From assembly GCF_000069785.1 (NCBI RefSeq), contig NC_010528.1:3326001-3390000 (forward strand): DNA of 64,000 bases, given 5' to 3'. The first letter of the stretch is position 1, and each line of letters starts with the position of its first letter. Below the pieces are notes generated by a model, which saw only the letters and a program-made list of their open reading frames with translations, had not been told where the DNA came from and did no database searches. This document shows positions 55,593 to 64,000 of the stretch, one piece after another. Source of the stretch: Cupriavidus taiwanensis LMG 19424 (GTDB lineage Bacteria > Pseudomonadota > Gammaproteobacteria > Burkholderiales > Burkholderiaceae). Position numbers and translations under genes: made by a program.

Positions 55593-56208
55593 GATTGTCT
55601 CTGGTGCCGGCGGCATGTCGCGCTCGGGCGATCATGGCCGGTCTGGTTGATTCTCCCTGGTGCGGCTGCCTGGGCAGGCACACCTGCCGGCAGCATGGCT
55701 CCGGTGGGTCGTTGTCATCACATCGCGGGCATTGCCTCGCTTGCGAGCCGACACGACGGCGCGCATCCTAACCCGAGCCGGCGGTTCTCGCCCTGATCCC
55801 GGGGCAGATTCCACGCAATTCGTACCGATCCGATCTTGGAGCGGCATGGGCATGCGTGCTGCCGTGCCTTTGCGGTCATGTTGTGCGCCGAAAGGCCCCA
55901 TCGCGACATCAACTTAACATACATGCTTGAATGTATATATAATACGCGCTTGTCCGGCATTCGGCCAGCCGCCCTCTGTGACCTACCCAGCACAGTGAGC
56001 GCTCCTGCCGCAGGCCAGCCGGGCAATTTATCCAGTCGTTACATAAAAGCCACCGTTCGTCGCAAACGTCACCGCGACGCCGCGATTTGTGGCTAGCATC
56101 ACGCTTTTGCCCGCCGCAAAGCCTTGCGGCGCGCCATGTCGTTCCCGTTTGTCCGATGACAGGCCGGGGCGGCACGGCGGATCTCAAATTGCCATCATGG
56201 GGTTATCG
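55593..56208. other. Control region between acrR and the efflux operon
   Basis: 616 bases. It contains the promoter/operator described separately. From the inferred transcription start near 55950 there is a leader of about 260 bases to the adaptor start, including a hairpin GCCGCAA (56113-56119) / TTGCGGC (56124-56130). No ORF is supported. Confidence 0.6.
55914..55943 (+). promoter_or_regulatory. Promoter of the acrAB-oprM operon with embedded AcrR-like operator
   Basis: TTAACA (55914-55919) and TATAAT (55938-55943) are 18 bases apart. The spacer holds an imperfect palindrome, ATACAT-6-ATGTAT at its core (55917-55939), which from memory matches the E. coli AcrR operator at about 19 of 23 positions. 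Repressor binding would block RNA polymerase directly. The local AT content contrasts with the GC-rich surroundings. Confidence 0.85.
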
Positions 56209-57459
56209 ATGAGGAAGTCCCAACGTATCAGTTGCGTTGCAGCCTATGCACTAGCGGCCCTGTCGGCCGTGGCGCTGTCCGCCTGCGGCGACAAGAAGGC
56301 CGAGGGCGCTGCCCCGCCGCCGCCTGAAGTGGGCGTGGTCACCGTGACGCCGTCGGCGGTTGCCGTGGTCAATGAACTGCCGGGCCGCCTCGAAGGCGTG
56401 CGCACGGCCGAAGTGCGGGCGCGCGTCGAGGGCATCGTGCTGTCGCGCAACTACACCGAAGGCGGCGAAGTGAAGGCCGGCCAGGTCATGTTCCGCATCG
56501 ACCCCGCGCCCTACCAGGCCGAACTGGCCTCGGCCCAGGCCGCGCTGCAGCGCGCCGAGGCCAACGCCGTGTCGGCGCGCCTGAAGGCCGACCGCTACAA
56601 GCCGCTGGTGGCCGTCAACGCGGTCAGCAAGCAGGAGTACGACGACGCCGTGGCCGCCGCCGGCCAGGCCAACGCCGACGTGGCGTCGGCCAAGGCCGCC
56701 GTGCGCACCGCCCAGATCAACGTGGGCTACACCACCGTGACCGCGCCGATCAGCGGCCGCGCCGGCCGCGCGCTGGTGACCGAGGGCGCGCTGGTGGGCA
56801 AGGGCGAGGCGACCAAGCTGGCGCTGGTGGAGCAGGTGGACCCGATGTGGGTCACGTTCACGCAGCCGGCCTCGGAAGTCACGCGCCTGCGCCGCGCCAT
56901 CGAGTCGGGCGCCGTGAAGGGCGTCAACGGCGGCGCCAACGTGCACCTGTACGTGGAAGACGGCCGCGAATACGAGCACACCGGCAAGCTGCTGTTCTCG
57001 GACATGACGGTCGACCCGACCACCGGCGCGATCACGCTGCGCGCGCAGTTCCCCAACCCGAAGCGCGAGCTGCTGTCGGGCACCTTCGTGCGCGTGAAGA
57101 TCGAGCAGGGCGTGGACGAGAACGCGCTGACCGTGCCGCAGCGCGCTCTGATCCGCGGCGCCCAGGGCGCCAGCGTGATGGTGGTCGGTGCCGACGGCAA
57201 CGTCGCGGCGGTGCCGGTCAAGGCGCCGCAGGCGATCGGTGACCGCTGGATCGTGACCGAAGGCCTGAAGGGCGGCGAGAAGGTGATCGTCGAGGGCCTG
57301 CAGAAGGTCAAGGTCGGCGCGCCGGCCAGGCCGGTGCCGTTCGTGCAGGCCGGTGCCTCGGCGCCGGCCGCCACGCCGACCGCGGCTTCCGCTGCCCCGG
57401 CCTCGGCCCCCAAGGCCGAAGCGAAGCAGGATGCGAAGGCCGAGGGCAAGCAAGGCTGA
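56209..57459 (+). CDS. acrA: RND efflux adaptor lipoprotein, AcrA/MexA-like
   Basis: Membrane-fusion lipoprotein of 416 residues. Signal peptide with lipobox (ALSAC) at residues ~20-24. The barrel-sandwich motif (VVNELPGRLEGVRTAEVRARVEGIV) and the hairpin (~95-160) are typical; IDPAPYQAELASAQAALQRAEANA is a hallmark. The C-terminal ~40 residues are Ala/Lys-rich. ATG follows a GGGG tract; an ATG 12 bases earlier is possible. First gene of the acrA-acrB-oprM operon under the acrR operator. Confidence 0.94.
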   Translation: MRKSQRISCVAAYALAALSAVALSACGDKKAEGAAPPPPEVGVVTVTPSAVAVVNELPGRLEGVRTAEVRARVEGIVLSRNYTEGGEVKAGQVMFRIDPAPYQAELASAQAALQRAEANAVSARLKADRYKPLVAVNAVSKQEYDDAVAAAGQANADVASAKAAVRTAQINVGYTTVTAPISGRAGRALVTEGALVGKGEATKLALVEQVDPMWVTFTQPASEVTRLRRAIESGAVKGVNGGANVHLYVEDGREYEHTGKLLFSDMTVDPTTGAITLRAQFPNPKRELLSGTFVRVKIEQGVDENALTVPQRALIRGAQGASVMVVGADGNVAAVPVKAPQAIGDRWIVTEGLKGGEKVIVEGLQKVKVGAPARPVPFVQAGASAPAATPTAASAAPASAPKAEAKQDAKAEGKQG

Positions 57460-57531
57460 ACACCGCCGGGCCGCGATGGCTGACACCAGCCGCCGCGGCA
57501 CACAGGGCTAGACAAAGAGGGAGCCAGTCTT

Positions 57532-60500
57532 ATGGCCAAGTTTTTTATCGACCGGCCGGTGTTCGCGTGGGTGCTCGCGCTGATCATCGTGCTGGGCGGG
57601 ATATTGTCGATCATGCAGTTGCCGATCGCGCAGTACCCGAACATCGCGCCCCCCACGATCTCGGTCACCGCCACCTATCCGGGTGCGTCGGCCAAGACGC
57701 TGGAGGATTCCGTCACTTCGGTGATCGAGCAGGAGCTTAACGGCGCCCCCAACCTGCTCTACTACAACTCGACCAGCGAATCGACCGGCCTGGCGACGAT
57801 CACCATCGCGTTCGCGCCGGGTTCGAACGTCGACCTGAACTCGGTCGAAGTGCAGAACCGCCTCAAGCGCGTGGAAGCGCGCCTGCCGGCGGAGGTCCGC
57901 CAGCAGGGCGTGCGCGTGGACAAGGCCGGGAACAACTACATGATGTTCCTGACCGTGTCGTCCAAGTCCGGCACGGCCAGTGCGATCCAGCTGGGCAACT
58001 ACGTCTCGGCGCAGGTGATCGACTCGATCCGCCGCGTGCCGGGCGTGGGCCAGGCCGACCTGTTCGGCACCGAGTACGCGATGCGCATCTGGCTGGACCC
58101 GTCCAAGCTGACCGGGTACAACCTGACGCCGCTGGACGTGACCGCCGCGGTGAGCGAGCAGAACGTGCAGGTCGCCGTGGGCGAACTGGGCGGCACGCCC
58201 TCGCCCAAGGGCACCGAGCTGAATGCCACCGTCACCACCGAAAGCCGGCTTTCCACGCCTGAGCAGTTCGCCAACATCCTGCTGCGCACCAACCCCGACG
58301 GTTCGTCGGTGCGCATCAAGGACGTGGGCCGCGTGGAGCTGGGCGGCGCCGACTACTCGACGCTGGCCCGCACCAACGGCAAGCCGTCGGCGGCCATCGC
58401 CATCAAGCTGGCCCCGACCGGCAACGCGCTGGCCACGGCCACCGCGGTGCGCGCCAAGATGGAAGAGCTGTCGAAGACCTTCCCGGCGGACTACCAGTAC
58501 ACGGTGCCTTACGACACCTCGGCCTTCGTCAAGATCTCGATCGAGGAAGTGATCAAGACCCTGCTGGAAGCCGTGGTGCTGGTGTTCCTGGTGATGTACC
58601 TGTTCCTGCAGAACTTCCGCGCCACCATCATCCCGACGCTGGTGGTGCCGATCGCGCTGCTGGGCACGTTCGGCGCGCTGCTGGCGTTCGGCTTCTCCAT
58701 CAACGTGCTGACCATGTTCGGCATGGTGCTGGCGATCGGTATCCTGGTGGATGATGCGATCGTGGTGGTGGAAAACGTCGAGCGGATCATGAGCGAGGAA
58801 GGACTCTCGCCACGCGAGGCGACGCGCAAGGCCATGGGCCAGATCACCGGCGCCATCGTCGGCATCACGCTGGTGCTGACCGCAGTGTTCATCCCGATGG
58901 CGTTCTTCTCGGGCTCGGTGGGCAACATCTACCGCCAGTTCTCGCTGTCGCTGATCGCCTCGATGGCATTCTCTGCGCTGCTGGCGCTGACGCTGACCCC
59001 GGCGCTGTGCGCGACGCTGCTCAAGCCGGTGGAAGCGGGCCATCACCATGAAAAGAAGGGTTTCTTCGGCTGGTTCAACCGCACCTTCGCCACGGCGTCG
59101 ACCGGCTACCAGGGCGTGGTCGCGCGCATCCTCAAGCGCACCGGCCGCTACCTGATCATCTACGCGCTGATCATCGCGGGCGTGGTGGTGCTGTTCAAGC
59201 GCCTGCCGTCGTCGTTCCTGCCCGATGAAGACCAGGGCTACATGATCACGGTGGTGCAGCTGCCCAACGGCGCCACGCAGGACCGTACCATCGGCGTGCT
59301 CAAGCAGATCGAGGACTACTACCTGCAGAAGGAAAGCAAGGTGGTGGACCAGATGATCACGGTGGCGGGCTTCTCCTTCTTCGGCCGCGGCCAGAACGGC
59401 GGTATCGCGTTCGTGCGCCTGAAGGACTGGAAGGAGCGCACCGGCGACGGCGAGACCGCGCAGGCGCTGGTGGGCCGTGCCTTCGGCGCGCTGTCATTCA
59501 TCAAGGACGCGATCATCTTCCCGCTCAATCCGCCGGCGATCGCCGAGCTGGGCAACTCCTCGGGCTTCGACTTCCGCCTGCAGGACCGCACCGGCCAGGG
59601 CCACGCCAAGCTGATGGAAGCGCGCAACATGATGCTCGGCATGGCCGCGCAGAACCCGGTGCTGATGGGCGTGCGCCCCGAAGGCCAGGAAGACGCGCCG
59701 CAGCTGCAGATCGACATCGACCGCGAGAAGGCGCGTGCGCTGGGCGTGTCGGTGGCCGAGATCAACTCGACGCTGTCGATTGCGTTCGGCTCCAGCTACG
59801 TCAATGACTTCATCTATGAAGGCCGGGTGCGCAAGGTGATCGTGCAGGCCGACGGCGCCGACCGCCGCCTGCCCGACGACCTGACCAAGCTGCGCGTGAA
59901 GAACAGCAACGGCGACATGGTGGCGTTCGCGGCGTTTGCCACGTCGAAGTGGATCATGGGCTCGCCGCGCCTGGAGCGCTACAACGGCATGCCGGCGGTG
60001 AAGATCGCGGGCCAGGCCGCGCCGGGACGCAGTACCGGCGAAGCCATGCGCGCGATGGAAGAGAACTTCGCCAAGCTGCCGCCGGGCTTCGGCTTCGAGT
60101 GGTCGGGCCAGTCGTATGAAGAACGCCTGGCCGGCTCGCAGGAACCGATCCTGTACACGCTGTCGCTGATCATCGTGTTCCTGTGCCTGGCCGCGCTGTA
60201 TGAAAGCTGGTCGATCCCGTTCTCGGTGCTGCTGGTGGTGCCGCTGGGCGTGCTCGGCGCGCTGCTGGGTGTGACGCTGCGCGGCATGCCCAACGACGTG
60301 TACTTCAAGGTCGGCCTGATCGCCACCATCGGCCTGTCGGCGAAGAACGCCATCCTGATCGTGGAATTCGCCAAGGACCTGCAGGCGCAAGGCAAGGGCC
60401 TGATCGAAGCCACGCTGGAAGCGGTGCACCTGCGCTTCCGCCCGATCCTGATGACGTCGATGGCGTTCATCCTGGGCGTGCTGCCGCTGGCGATCGCCAC

Positions 60501-60684
60501 CGGCGCGGGCTCGGGCAGCCAGCGCGCCATCGGTACCGGCGTGATGGGCGGGATGATCACGGCCACGGTGCTGGCGATCTTCCTGGTGCCGGTCTTCTTC
60601 GTCGTGGTGCGCAAGCGCTTCAAGGGCAGTGCTCGCCAGCGCATGCTGGACCAGAAGTGGCACGACCCCCAGGAGGAAATCTGA
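57532..60684 (+). CDS. acrB: RND efflux permease, AcrB/MexB-like
   Basis: Proton-driven drug pump of 1050 residues, the usual AcrB length. It starts [19 protein letters not shown]. The Asp pair is in [19 protein letters not shown], the Lys in [18 protein letters not shown]. The periplasmic porter region follows the AcrB/MexB pattern, for example [25 protein letters not shown] precedes the start. It is 72 bases after acrA and two bases before the outer-membrane factor gene. Confidence 0.97.
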   Translation: MAKFFIDRPVFAWVLALIIVLGGILSIMQLPIAQYPNIAPPTISVTATYPGASAKTLEDSVTSVIEQELNGAPNLLYYNSTSESTGLATITIAFAPGSNVDLNSVEVQNRLKRVEARLPAEVRQQGVRVDKAGNNYMMFLTVSSKSGTASAIQLGNYVSAQVIDSIRRVPGVGQADLFGTEYAMRIWLDPSKLTGYNLTPLDVTAAVSEQNVQVAVGELGGTPSPKGTELNATVTTESRLSTPEQFANILLRTNPDGSSVRIKDVGRVELGGADYSTLARTNGKPSAAIAIKLAPTGNALATATAVRAKMEELSKTFPADYQYTVPYDTSAFVKISIEEVIKTLLEAVVLVFLVMYLFLQNFRATIIPTLVVPIALLGTFGALLAFGFSINVLTMFGMVLAIGILVDDAIVVVENVERIMSEEGLSPREATRKAMGQITGAIVGITLVLTAVFIPMAFFSGSVGNIYRQFSLSLIASMAFSALLALTLTPALCATLLKPVEAGHHHEKKGFFGWFNRTFATASTGYQGVVARILKRTGRYLIIYALIIAGVVVLFKRLPSSFLPDEDQGYMITVVQLPNGATQDRTIGVLKQIEDYYLQKESKVVDQMITVAGFSFFGRGQNGGIAFVRLKDWKERTGDGETAQALVGRAFGALSFIKDAIIFPLNPPAIAELGNSSGFDFRLQDRTGQGHAKLMEARNMMLGMAAQNPVLMGVRPEGQEDAPQLQIDIDREKARALGVSVAEINSTLSIAFGSSYVNDFIYEGRVRKVIVQADGADRRLPDDLTKLRVKNSNGDMVAFAAFATSKWIMGSPRLERYNGMPAVKIAGQAAPGRSTGEAMRAMEENFAKLPPGFGFEWSGQSYEERLAGSQEPILYTLSLIIVFLCLAALYESWSIPFSVLLVVPLGVLGALLGVTLRGMPNDVYFKVGLIATIGLSAKNAILIVEFAKDLQAQGKGLIEATLEAVHLRFRPILMTSMAFILGVLPLAIATGAGSGSQRAIGTGVMGGMITATVLAIFLVPVFFVVVRKRFKGSARQRMLDQKWHDPQEEI

Positions 60685-60686
60685 AC

Positions 60687-62171
60687 ATGACCAAGACTCT
60701 GACCACACTGCTGCTGGTGGCCGGCGTGCTCACGGGGTGCACGCTGGCGCCCCACTATGACCGCCCTGCCCCGCCGGTGGCAGACAGCTTCCCGACGGCG
60801 CCCGAAGGCTATGCCACCGCCGAGGTGAAGAGCGGCGAAACCCGCCGTGCCGCGGACATCGGCTGGCGCGAGTTCTTCCGCGACCCGCGCCTGCAGGCGC
60901 TGATCGCGACCTCGCTCGACAACAACCGCGACCTGCGCACCGCGGCGCTGCGCATAGAGGAAGCGCGCGCCACGTACCAGGTCCAGCGCGCCGACCTGCT
61001 GCCCACGGTGAATGTCAACGGCGGCTACACCCGGGCCCGCACCACGGCCGCCGAGGCGGCGACGGTGCTCGGGCAGCCGGGGGTGACCGAGGTGTACCAG
61101 GTCGGCCTGGGCATCTCGTCGTACGAGCTGGATTTCTTCGGGCGCGTGCGCAGCCTGTCCAATGCCGCGCTGGCGCAGTACTTCGCCACCGAGGAGGCGC
61201 GCCGCTCGGCGCAGATCTCGCTGGTCTCGGAAGTCGCCAAGGCCTACCTGGCCGAGCGCGCCTACGCCGAGCAGTACGAGCTGGCGCGCGACACCCTGAA
61301 GGCGCGCGAAAGCACCTACGGTCTGGCCAAGCAGCGCTTCGAGGCTGGCGCTACCTCGGCGCTGGACCTGCGCGACAACGAGTCGCTGGTGGCGCAGGCA
61401 CGCGTCGCCGCGGCGCAGCTGGCACGCCAGCGCGCGCAGGCGCATAACGCGCTCGAAGTGCTGGTGGGCAAGCCCATCGGCACCATCGAGAACCTGCCCG
61501 AGCCGATGCGCCTGTCGGACGAGCGCATCATCAGCGATATCCCGCCGGGGCTGCCGTCGGACCTGCTCGAGCAGCGTCCCGATATCCGGCAGGCCGAGCA
61601 GCAGCTGCTGTCGGCCAACGCCAATATCGGCGCGGCGCGCGCGGCGTTCTTCCCGCGCATCTCGCTGACCACCAGCGTGGGCACCATCAGCCCGACGTTC
61701 TCGGGGCTGTTCGATGCCGGCACGCGCGCCTGGTCGTTCGCGCCGCAGCTGACGCTGCCGATCTTCGACTATGGCCGCAACCTGTCGAACCTGGATCTGG
61801 CCAACGTGCGCAAGAACATCCAGATCGCCAACTACGAGAAGACCATCCAGACGGCCTTCGCGGAAGTGGCGGACGCGCTGGTGGCGCGCGGCACGCTGGA
61901 AGACCAGGTCGCGGGCCAGGAGCAGGTGCGCAATGCCGAAGCCGCTCGCTACGAGCTGGCGCGGCTGCGCTTCCGCAGCGGCGTGGCCAGCTACCTGGAC
62001 GAGCTCGATGCGCAGCGCCAGCTGTTCACCGCGGAACAGGCGCTGGTGCAGGCGCGGCAGCTGCGGCTGAACAATGCGATCGATTTGTACCGGTCGCTGG
62101 GCGGCGGCTTGCAGGAGAGCAGTGCGGTGGCGCAGCAGGCGCCGGCGCAACAGGGGACGGTGACGCAGTAG
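60687..62171 (+). CDS. oprM: RND outer-membrane factor, OprM/NodT family
   Basis: TolC-like outer-membrane channel lipoprotein of 494 residues. Lipobox LTGC at residues ~17-20 (ATLLLVAGVLTGC-like). Two coiled repeats follow the OprM pattern: ALRIEEARATYQVQRADLLPTV and LLEQRPDIRQAEQQLLSANANIG. GAGG precedes the ATG and its start is two bases from the acrB stop, so it is translationally linked. A strong terminator follows. Confidence 0.95.
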   Translation: MTKTLTTLLLVAGVLTGCTLAPHYDRPAPPVADSFPTAPEGYATAEVKSGETRRAADIGWREFFRDPRLQALIATSLDNNRDLRTAALRIEEARATYQVQRADLLPTVNVNGGYTRARTTAAEAATVLGQPGVTEVYQVGLGISSYELDFFGRVRSLSNAALAQYFATEEARRSAQISLVSEVAKAYLAERAYAEQYELARDTLKARESTYGLAKQRFEAGATSALDLRDNESLVAQARVAAAQLARQRAQAHNALEVLVGKPIGTIENLPEPMRLSDERIISDIPPGLPSDLLEQRPDIRQAEQQLLSANANIGAARAAFFPRISLTTSVGTISPTFSGLFDAGTRAWSFAPQLTLPIFDYGRNLSNLDLANVRKNIQIANYEKTIQTAFAEVADALVARGTLEDQVAGQEQVRNAEAARYELARLRFRSGVASYLDELDAQRQLFTAEQALVQARQLRLNNAIDLYRSLGGGLQESSAVAQQAPAQQGTVTQ

Positions 62172-62190
62172 CGCCGCCTGTTGCCCTAAC

Positions 62191-62225
62191 AAAAAAACGA
62201 CGCGCCTCGGCGCGTCGTTTTTTTT
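62191..62225 (+). terminator. Terminator of the acrAB-oprM operon
   Basis: A 12-bp perfect stem (62195-62206 with 62209-62220, loop TC) around CGACGCGCC, flanked by A and T runs on both sides, so it can act in both directions, also for the convergent OmpW gene. Confidence 0.9.
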
Positions 62226-62235
62226 GCTGGTGGTT

Positions 62236-62266
62236 CGCTCCCCTCTCCCGCTTGCGGGAGAGGGAG
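62236..62266. repeat. CTCTCCCGC palindrome, copy 5
   Basis: CCCTCTCCCGC (62241-62251) and GCGGGAGAGGG (62254-62264) pair around TT. It lies between the operon terminator and the OmpW stop and matches the other dispersed copies without their GCGGGGGAGAG tail. Confidence 0.8.
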
Positions 62267-62326
62267 TACGCCGGCAGCGGTTCATGCGCTAAAGCGAGTG
62301 GTTTCGCCACTGGCTTTTTTTCGTCC

Positions 62327-63166
62327 TCAAAACTTATACGAAGCCGCCACAAAAAACACCAGCGGATTCGGCTCCAGCTTCGTCTTCGACGTCGACAGCA
62401 CCGTCCCGTTGGCCGCCTTGATCGTCATCGTCGACGTGGTCTTCAGCGGGATATACGTCACCGCCGCCGTCAGCCCCCAATGCTCGTCGAAGTTATACGT
62501 GCCCCCGATATTGAAGACCGGCGCCCACGACGACGACGCATCGGCGCTGACCGAAGTCGGCCCCGGAATGCCCGCGCCCGCCGCGAGGATGGCGCCGAGG
62601 TTGTTGTTGACCGAGCTGGCGAAGGCCGGATTGACTTCGATGTTGGTAAAGAAGTTGTACGAGACGCCGAGCCCCAGGAATGGCCGGAAGCGCGTGCCCG
62701 GGTCCAGGAAGTGGTACTGCACCATCGCCGCCGGACTCCACTGGCGCGCCTTGGTGATGATCGGGTTCAGCGCCGGGTCGCCCAGGCTCTGGCGGCCAAG
62801 CGCGCCGGCCGGGCCGGGCGGGATCAGCTCGCCATGGCCATAGAGCTTGAACTCGGGCGGGATGCCGCCCACCGCGGTGATGGCGATATGGTCGGTGACG
62901 AAGTGGCTGAAGGTCAGCCCCAGCGTATTGGCGTTGGACGACGAGATGCTGCTGCCCGGCGCGGTGAAGGTCGACGGCAGCCCGAGCGGGTAGTTGATCG
63001 GCACGTCCAGCAGCGTGGTGGTGAGCGGGTCGCTCTGGCCGTGGGTCCGGATATGGAACCAGCCGGCCGAGACCACGTTGTCACCCTTCTTCTGGGCGTG
63101 GGCAGGCAGGGCGATGCTGGCCAGCGTGGCCAGCACCAGCGCAAGGGTCAGGCGCAAGGTCTTCAT
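62327..63166 (-). CDS. OmpW-family outer-membrane protein
   Basis: Outer-membrane beta-barrel of 279 residues. MKTLRLTLALVLATLASIALPAHAQ is the signal peptide; the start 36 bases upstream is rejected because it precedes the signal peptide. The barrel repeats show VVSAGWFHIRTHGQSDPL, TLGLTFSHFVTDHIAITAVGG and the end LEPNPLVFFVAASYKF with a terminal Phe, as in OmpW. It forms a small channel for hydrophobic molecules. It is convergent with the efflux operon. Confidence 0.9.
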   Translation of the reverse strand: MKTLRLTLALVLATLASIALPAHAQKKGDNVVSAGWFHIRTHGQSDPLTTTLLDVPINYPLGLPSTFTAPGSSISSSNANTLGLTFSHFVTDHIAITAVGGIPPEFKLYGHGELIPPGPAGALGRQSLGDPALNPIITKARQWSPAAMVQYHFLDPGTRFRPFLGLGVSYNFFTNIEVNPAFASSVNNNLGAILAAGAGIPGPTSVSADASSSWAPVFNIGGTYNFDEHWGLTAAVTYIPLKTTSTMTIKAANGTVLSTSKTKLEPNPLVFFVAASYKF

Positions 63167-63246
63167 GTTGTGTCCCCGGGCAGTGAAGTCACTGTGATGC
63201 ATCGATAAAGGCGCCGGGGCTGCGATGGCCCCGGGCCTGGGCCGGC

Positions 63247-64000
63247 TTATTGCACGAACGCGCCGACGGTGAAGTACGGGCCGCTGTCGCGCTGCTCCAG
63301 GAAGCCGAATACGCCGCCCGTGAACATCAGCTTGCCGGTCGGTGCCGAGCCGGCGGGCGCCTCGCGGCGCGAGGTGCGGACCACGCCGGGCACCTGCTGC
63401 GAGAAGTCGAGCCGGTACGGGATTGCCAGCGACGCATCGGACGGCCGGAACGGATCCATCATGGTCGCGGCGGCACCCACCAGCGCCGTCACGCGGTAGT
63501 TGAAGTTGCTGTCGACGCCGACGTATTCGCCGTTGACCGTGCCCTCGGTGACGGCCGCGGCGGGCGCCATCATGCCGATGCCAATCTCGTCGTCGGCGCC
63601 CAGGGGCCCGTTGGCAAGCGAGTCATTGGCATAGCCCACGCGGATCATGATCGGCACCAGCTGGCCGCGCAGCTTGCCGACGATCAGGTAGGCCTTGCCC
63701 AGCGTGCTGCCCAGCGTGGGCGGCTGGCTCTCGGCCTTGTAGTTGGTCGACAGCAGCGCGCCGCTGGGCTGCGGCACGAAGTTGTTGCCCTTGCGCTCGC
63801 AGCTGCCGCTGGCGTTGTCGCAGACCGTGAACGAGCCGTCGGCGGCGAGCGCCATGCGGTAGTCCTGCGCCACCAGCTTGAACTGCTTGGACGGCACTTC
63901 GTGGAAGCCGGTGCCGTTGTATTGGCCGGCGATCTTCGACAGGTCGGTCTCGGTCTGCGCGAAGCCGATGAACTGGAAGTACGGGAAGGTGGTATCCGGC
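63247..64000 (-). CDS. Secreted hypothetical protein, partial (possibly DUF2957)
   Basis: Only the C-terminal part (about 250 codons) lies in the window; the reading frame is open to the right edge, so the start is outside. The visible end reads FGFLEQRDSGPYFTVGAFVQ. An in-frame GTG exists, but upstream coding sequence (for example FPYFQFIGFAQTETDL) continues without a stop, so that GTG is not the real start. The composition and the Cys-pair (CDNASGSC) suggest a secreted protein. I recall DUF2957 proteins in Ralstonia/Cupriavidus with such features, but this is unverified. It follows the OmpW gene upstream on the same strand, 80 bases away. Confidence 0.6.
   Translation of the reverse strand, partial: PDTTFPYFQFIGFAQTETDLSKIAGQYNGTGFHEVPSKQFKLVAQDYRMALAADGSFTVCDNASGSCERKGNNFVPQPSGALLSTNYKAESQPPTLGSTLGKAYLIVGKLRGQLVPIMIRVGYANDSLANGPLGADDEIGIGMMAPAAAVTEGTVNGEYVGVDSNFNYRVTALVGAAATMMDPFRPSDASLAIPYRLDFSQQVPGVVRTSRREAPAGSAPTGKLMFTGGVFGFLEQRDSGPYFTVGAFVQ

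Overview
The window is a stretch of a high-GC beta-proteobacterial chromosome, most likely Cupriavidus or a close Burkholderiales relative. The evidence is the uniform high G+C content, the gene order def / LysM protein / dprA / thioredoxin-like / topB, the block rsmB / DUF4390 / ntrY / ntrX-like, the Bug-type tricarboxylate transporter genes, and the abundance of RND pumps and periplasmic proteins. No phage, plasmid backbone or CRISPR array is visible. The only clear mobile element is one intact IS256-family insertion.

Positions 1-8700: a DUF2272 lipoprotein, dinB, rarD, a TRAP-type binding protein, a lipidated LamB-like outer-membrane protein, an aquaporin, a small coiled-coil protein, and a tRNA-Phe with its own promoter and terminator. 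Positions 8700-24000 are core housekeeping: an NtrY-type kinase with a shortened NtrX-like regulator, DUF4390, rsmB, htpX, fmt and def on the minus strand. Divergently on the plus strand lie a LysM protein, dprA, a thioredoxin-like protein and a long topB. A LysR regulator follows.

Positions 24000-32200: two small envelope proteins (one built from 12-residue repeats, one glycine-zipper protein with a histidine-rich tail), the ybdD-cstA carbon-starvation/pyruvate-uptake pair facing a Cache-domain two-component system, and GTP-dependent PEP carboxykinase. This is a carbon-economy neighbourhood. Positions 32600-41500: a 2-hydroxyacid dehydrogenase, an MFS exporter, a MOSC protein, a two-gene RND efflux unit and a ChaN-like lipoprotein.

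Positions 41900-49400: tctCBA and a run of co-directional genes (AbrB-family membrane protein, thioesterase, patatin, glutathione-reductase-like enzyme). The IS256 element sits at 49829-51213 with an 8-bp target duplication. Beyond it are a TctDE-like two-component system, a divergent solute-binding protein without its own permease, and a complete AcrR-AcrAB-OprM-type efflux locus with an AcrR-like operator embedded in a near-consensus promoter. The window closes with an OmpW protein and the 3' part of a secreted protein running off the edge.

Items most worth a second look: two arrays of ~12-bp TTATCCACAG-like units (276-335 and 35160-35231), 10-bp-phased CTGTAA repeats upstream of two separate envelope genes, a 16-bp palindrome and 20-bp-spaced direct repeats between cstA and its presumed sensor, dispersed CCCCTCTCCCGC palindromes, the lipidated porin, and the 12-residue repeat protein. 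Family names come from reading the translated sequence and general knowledge; no database search was run.
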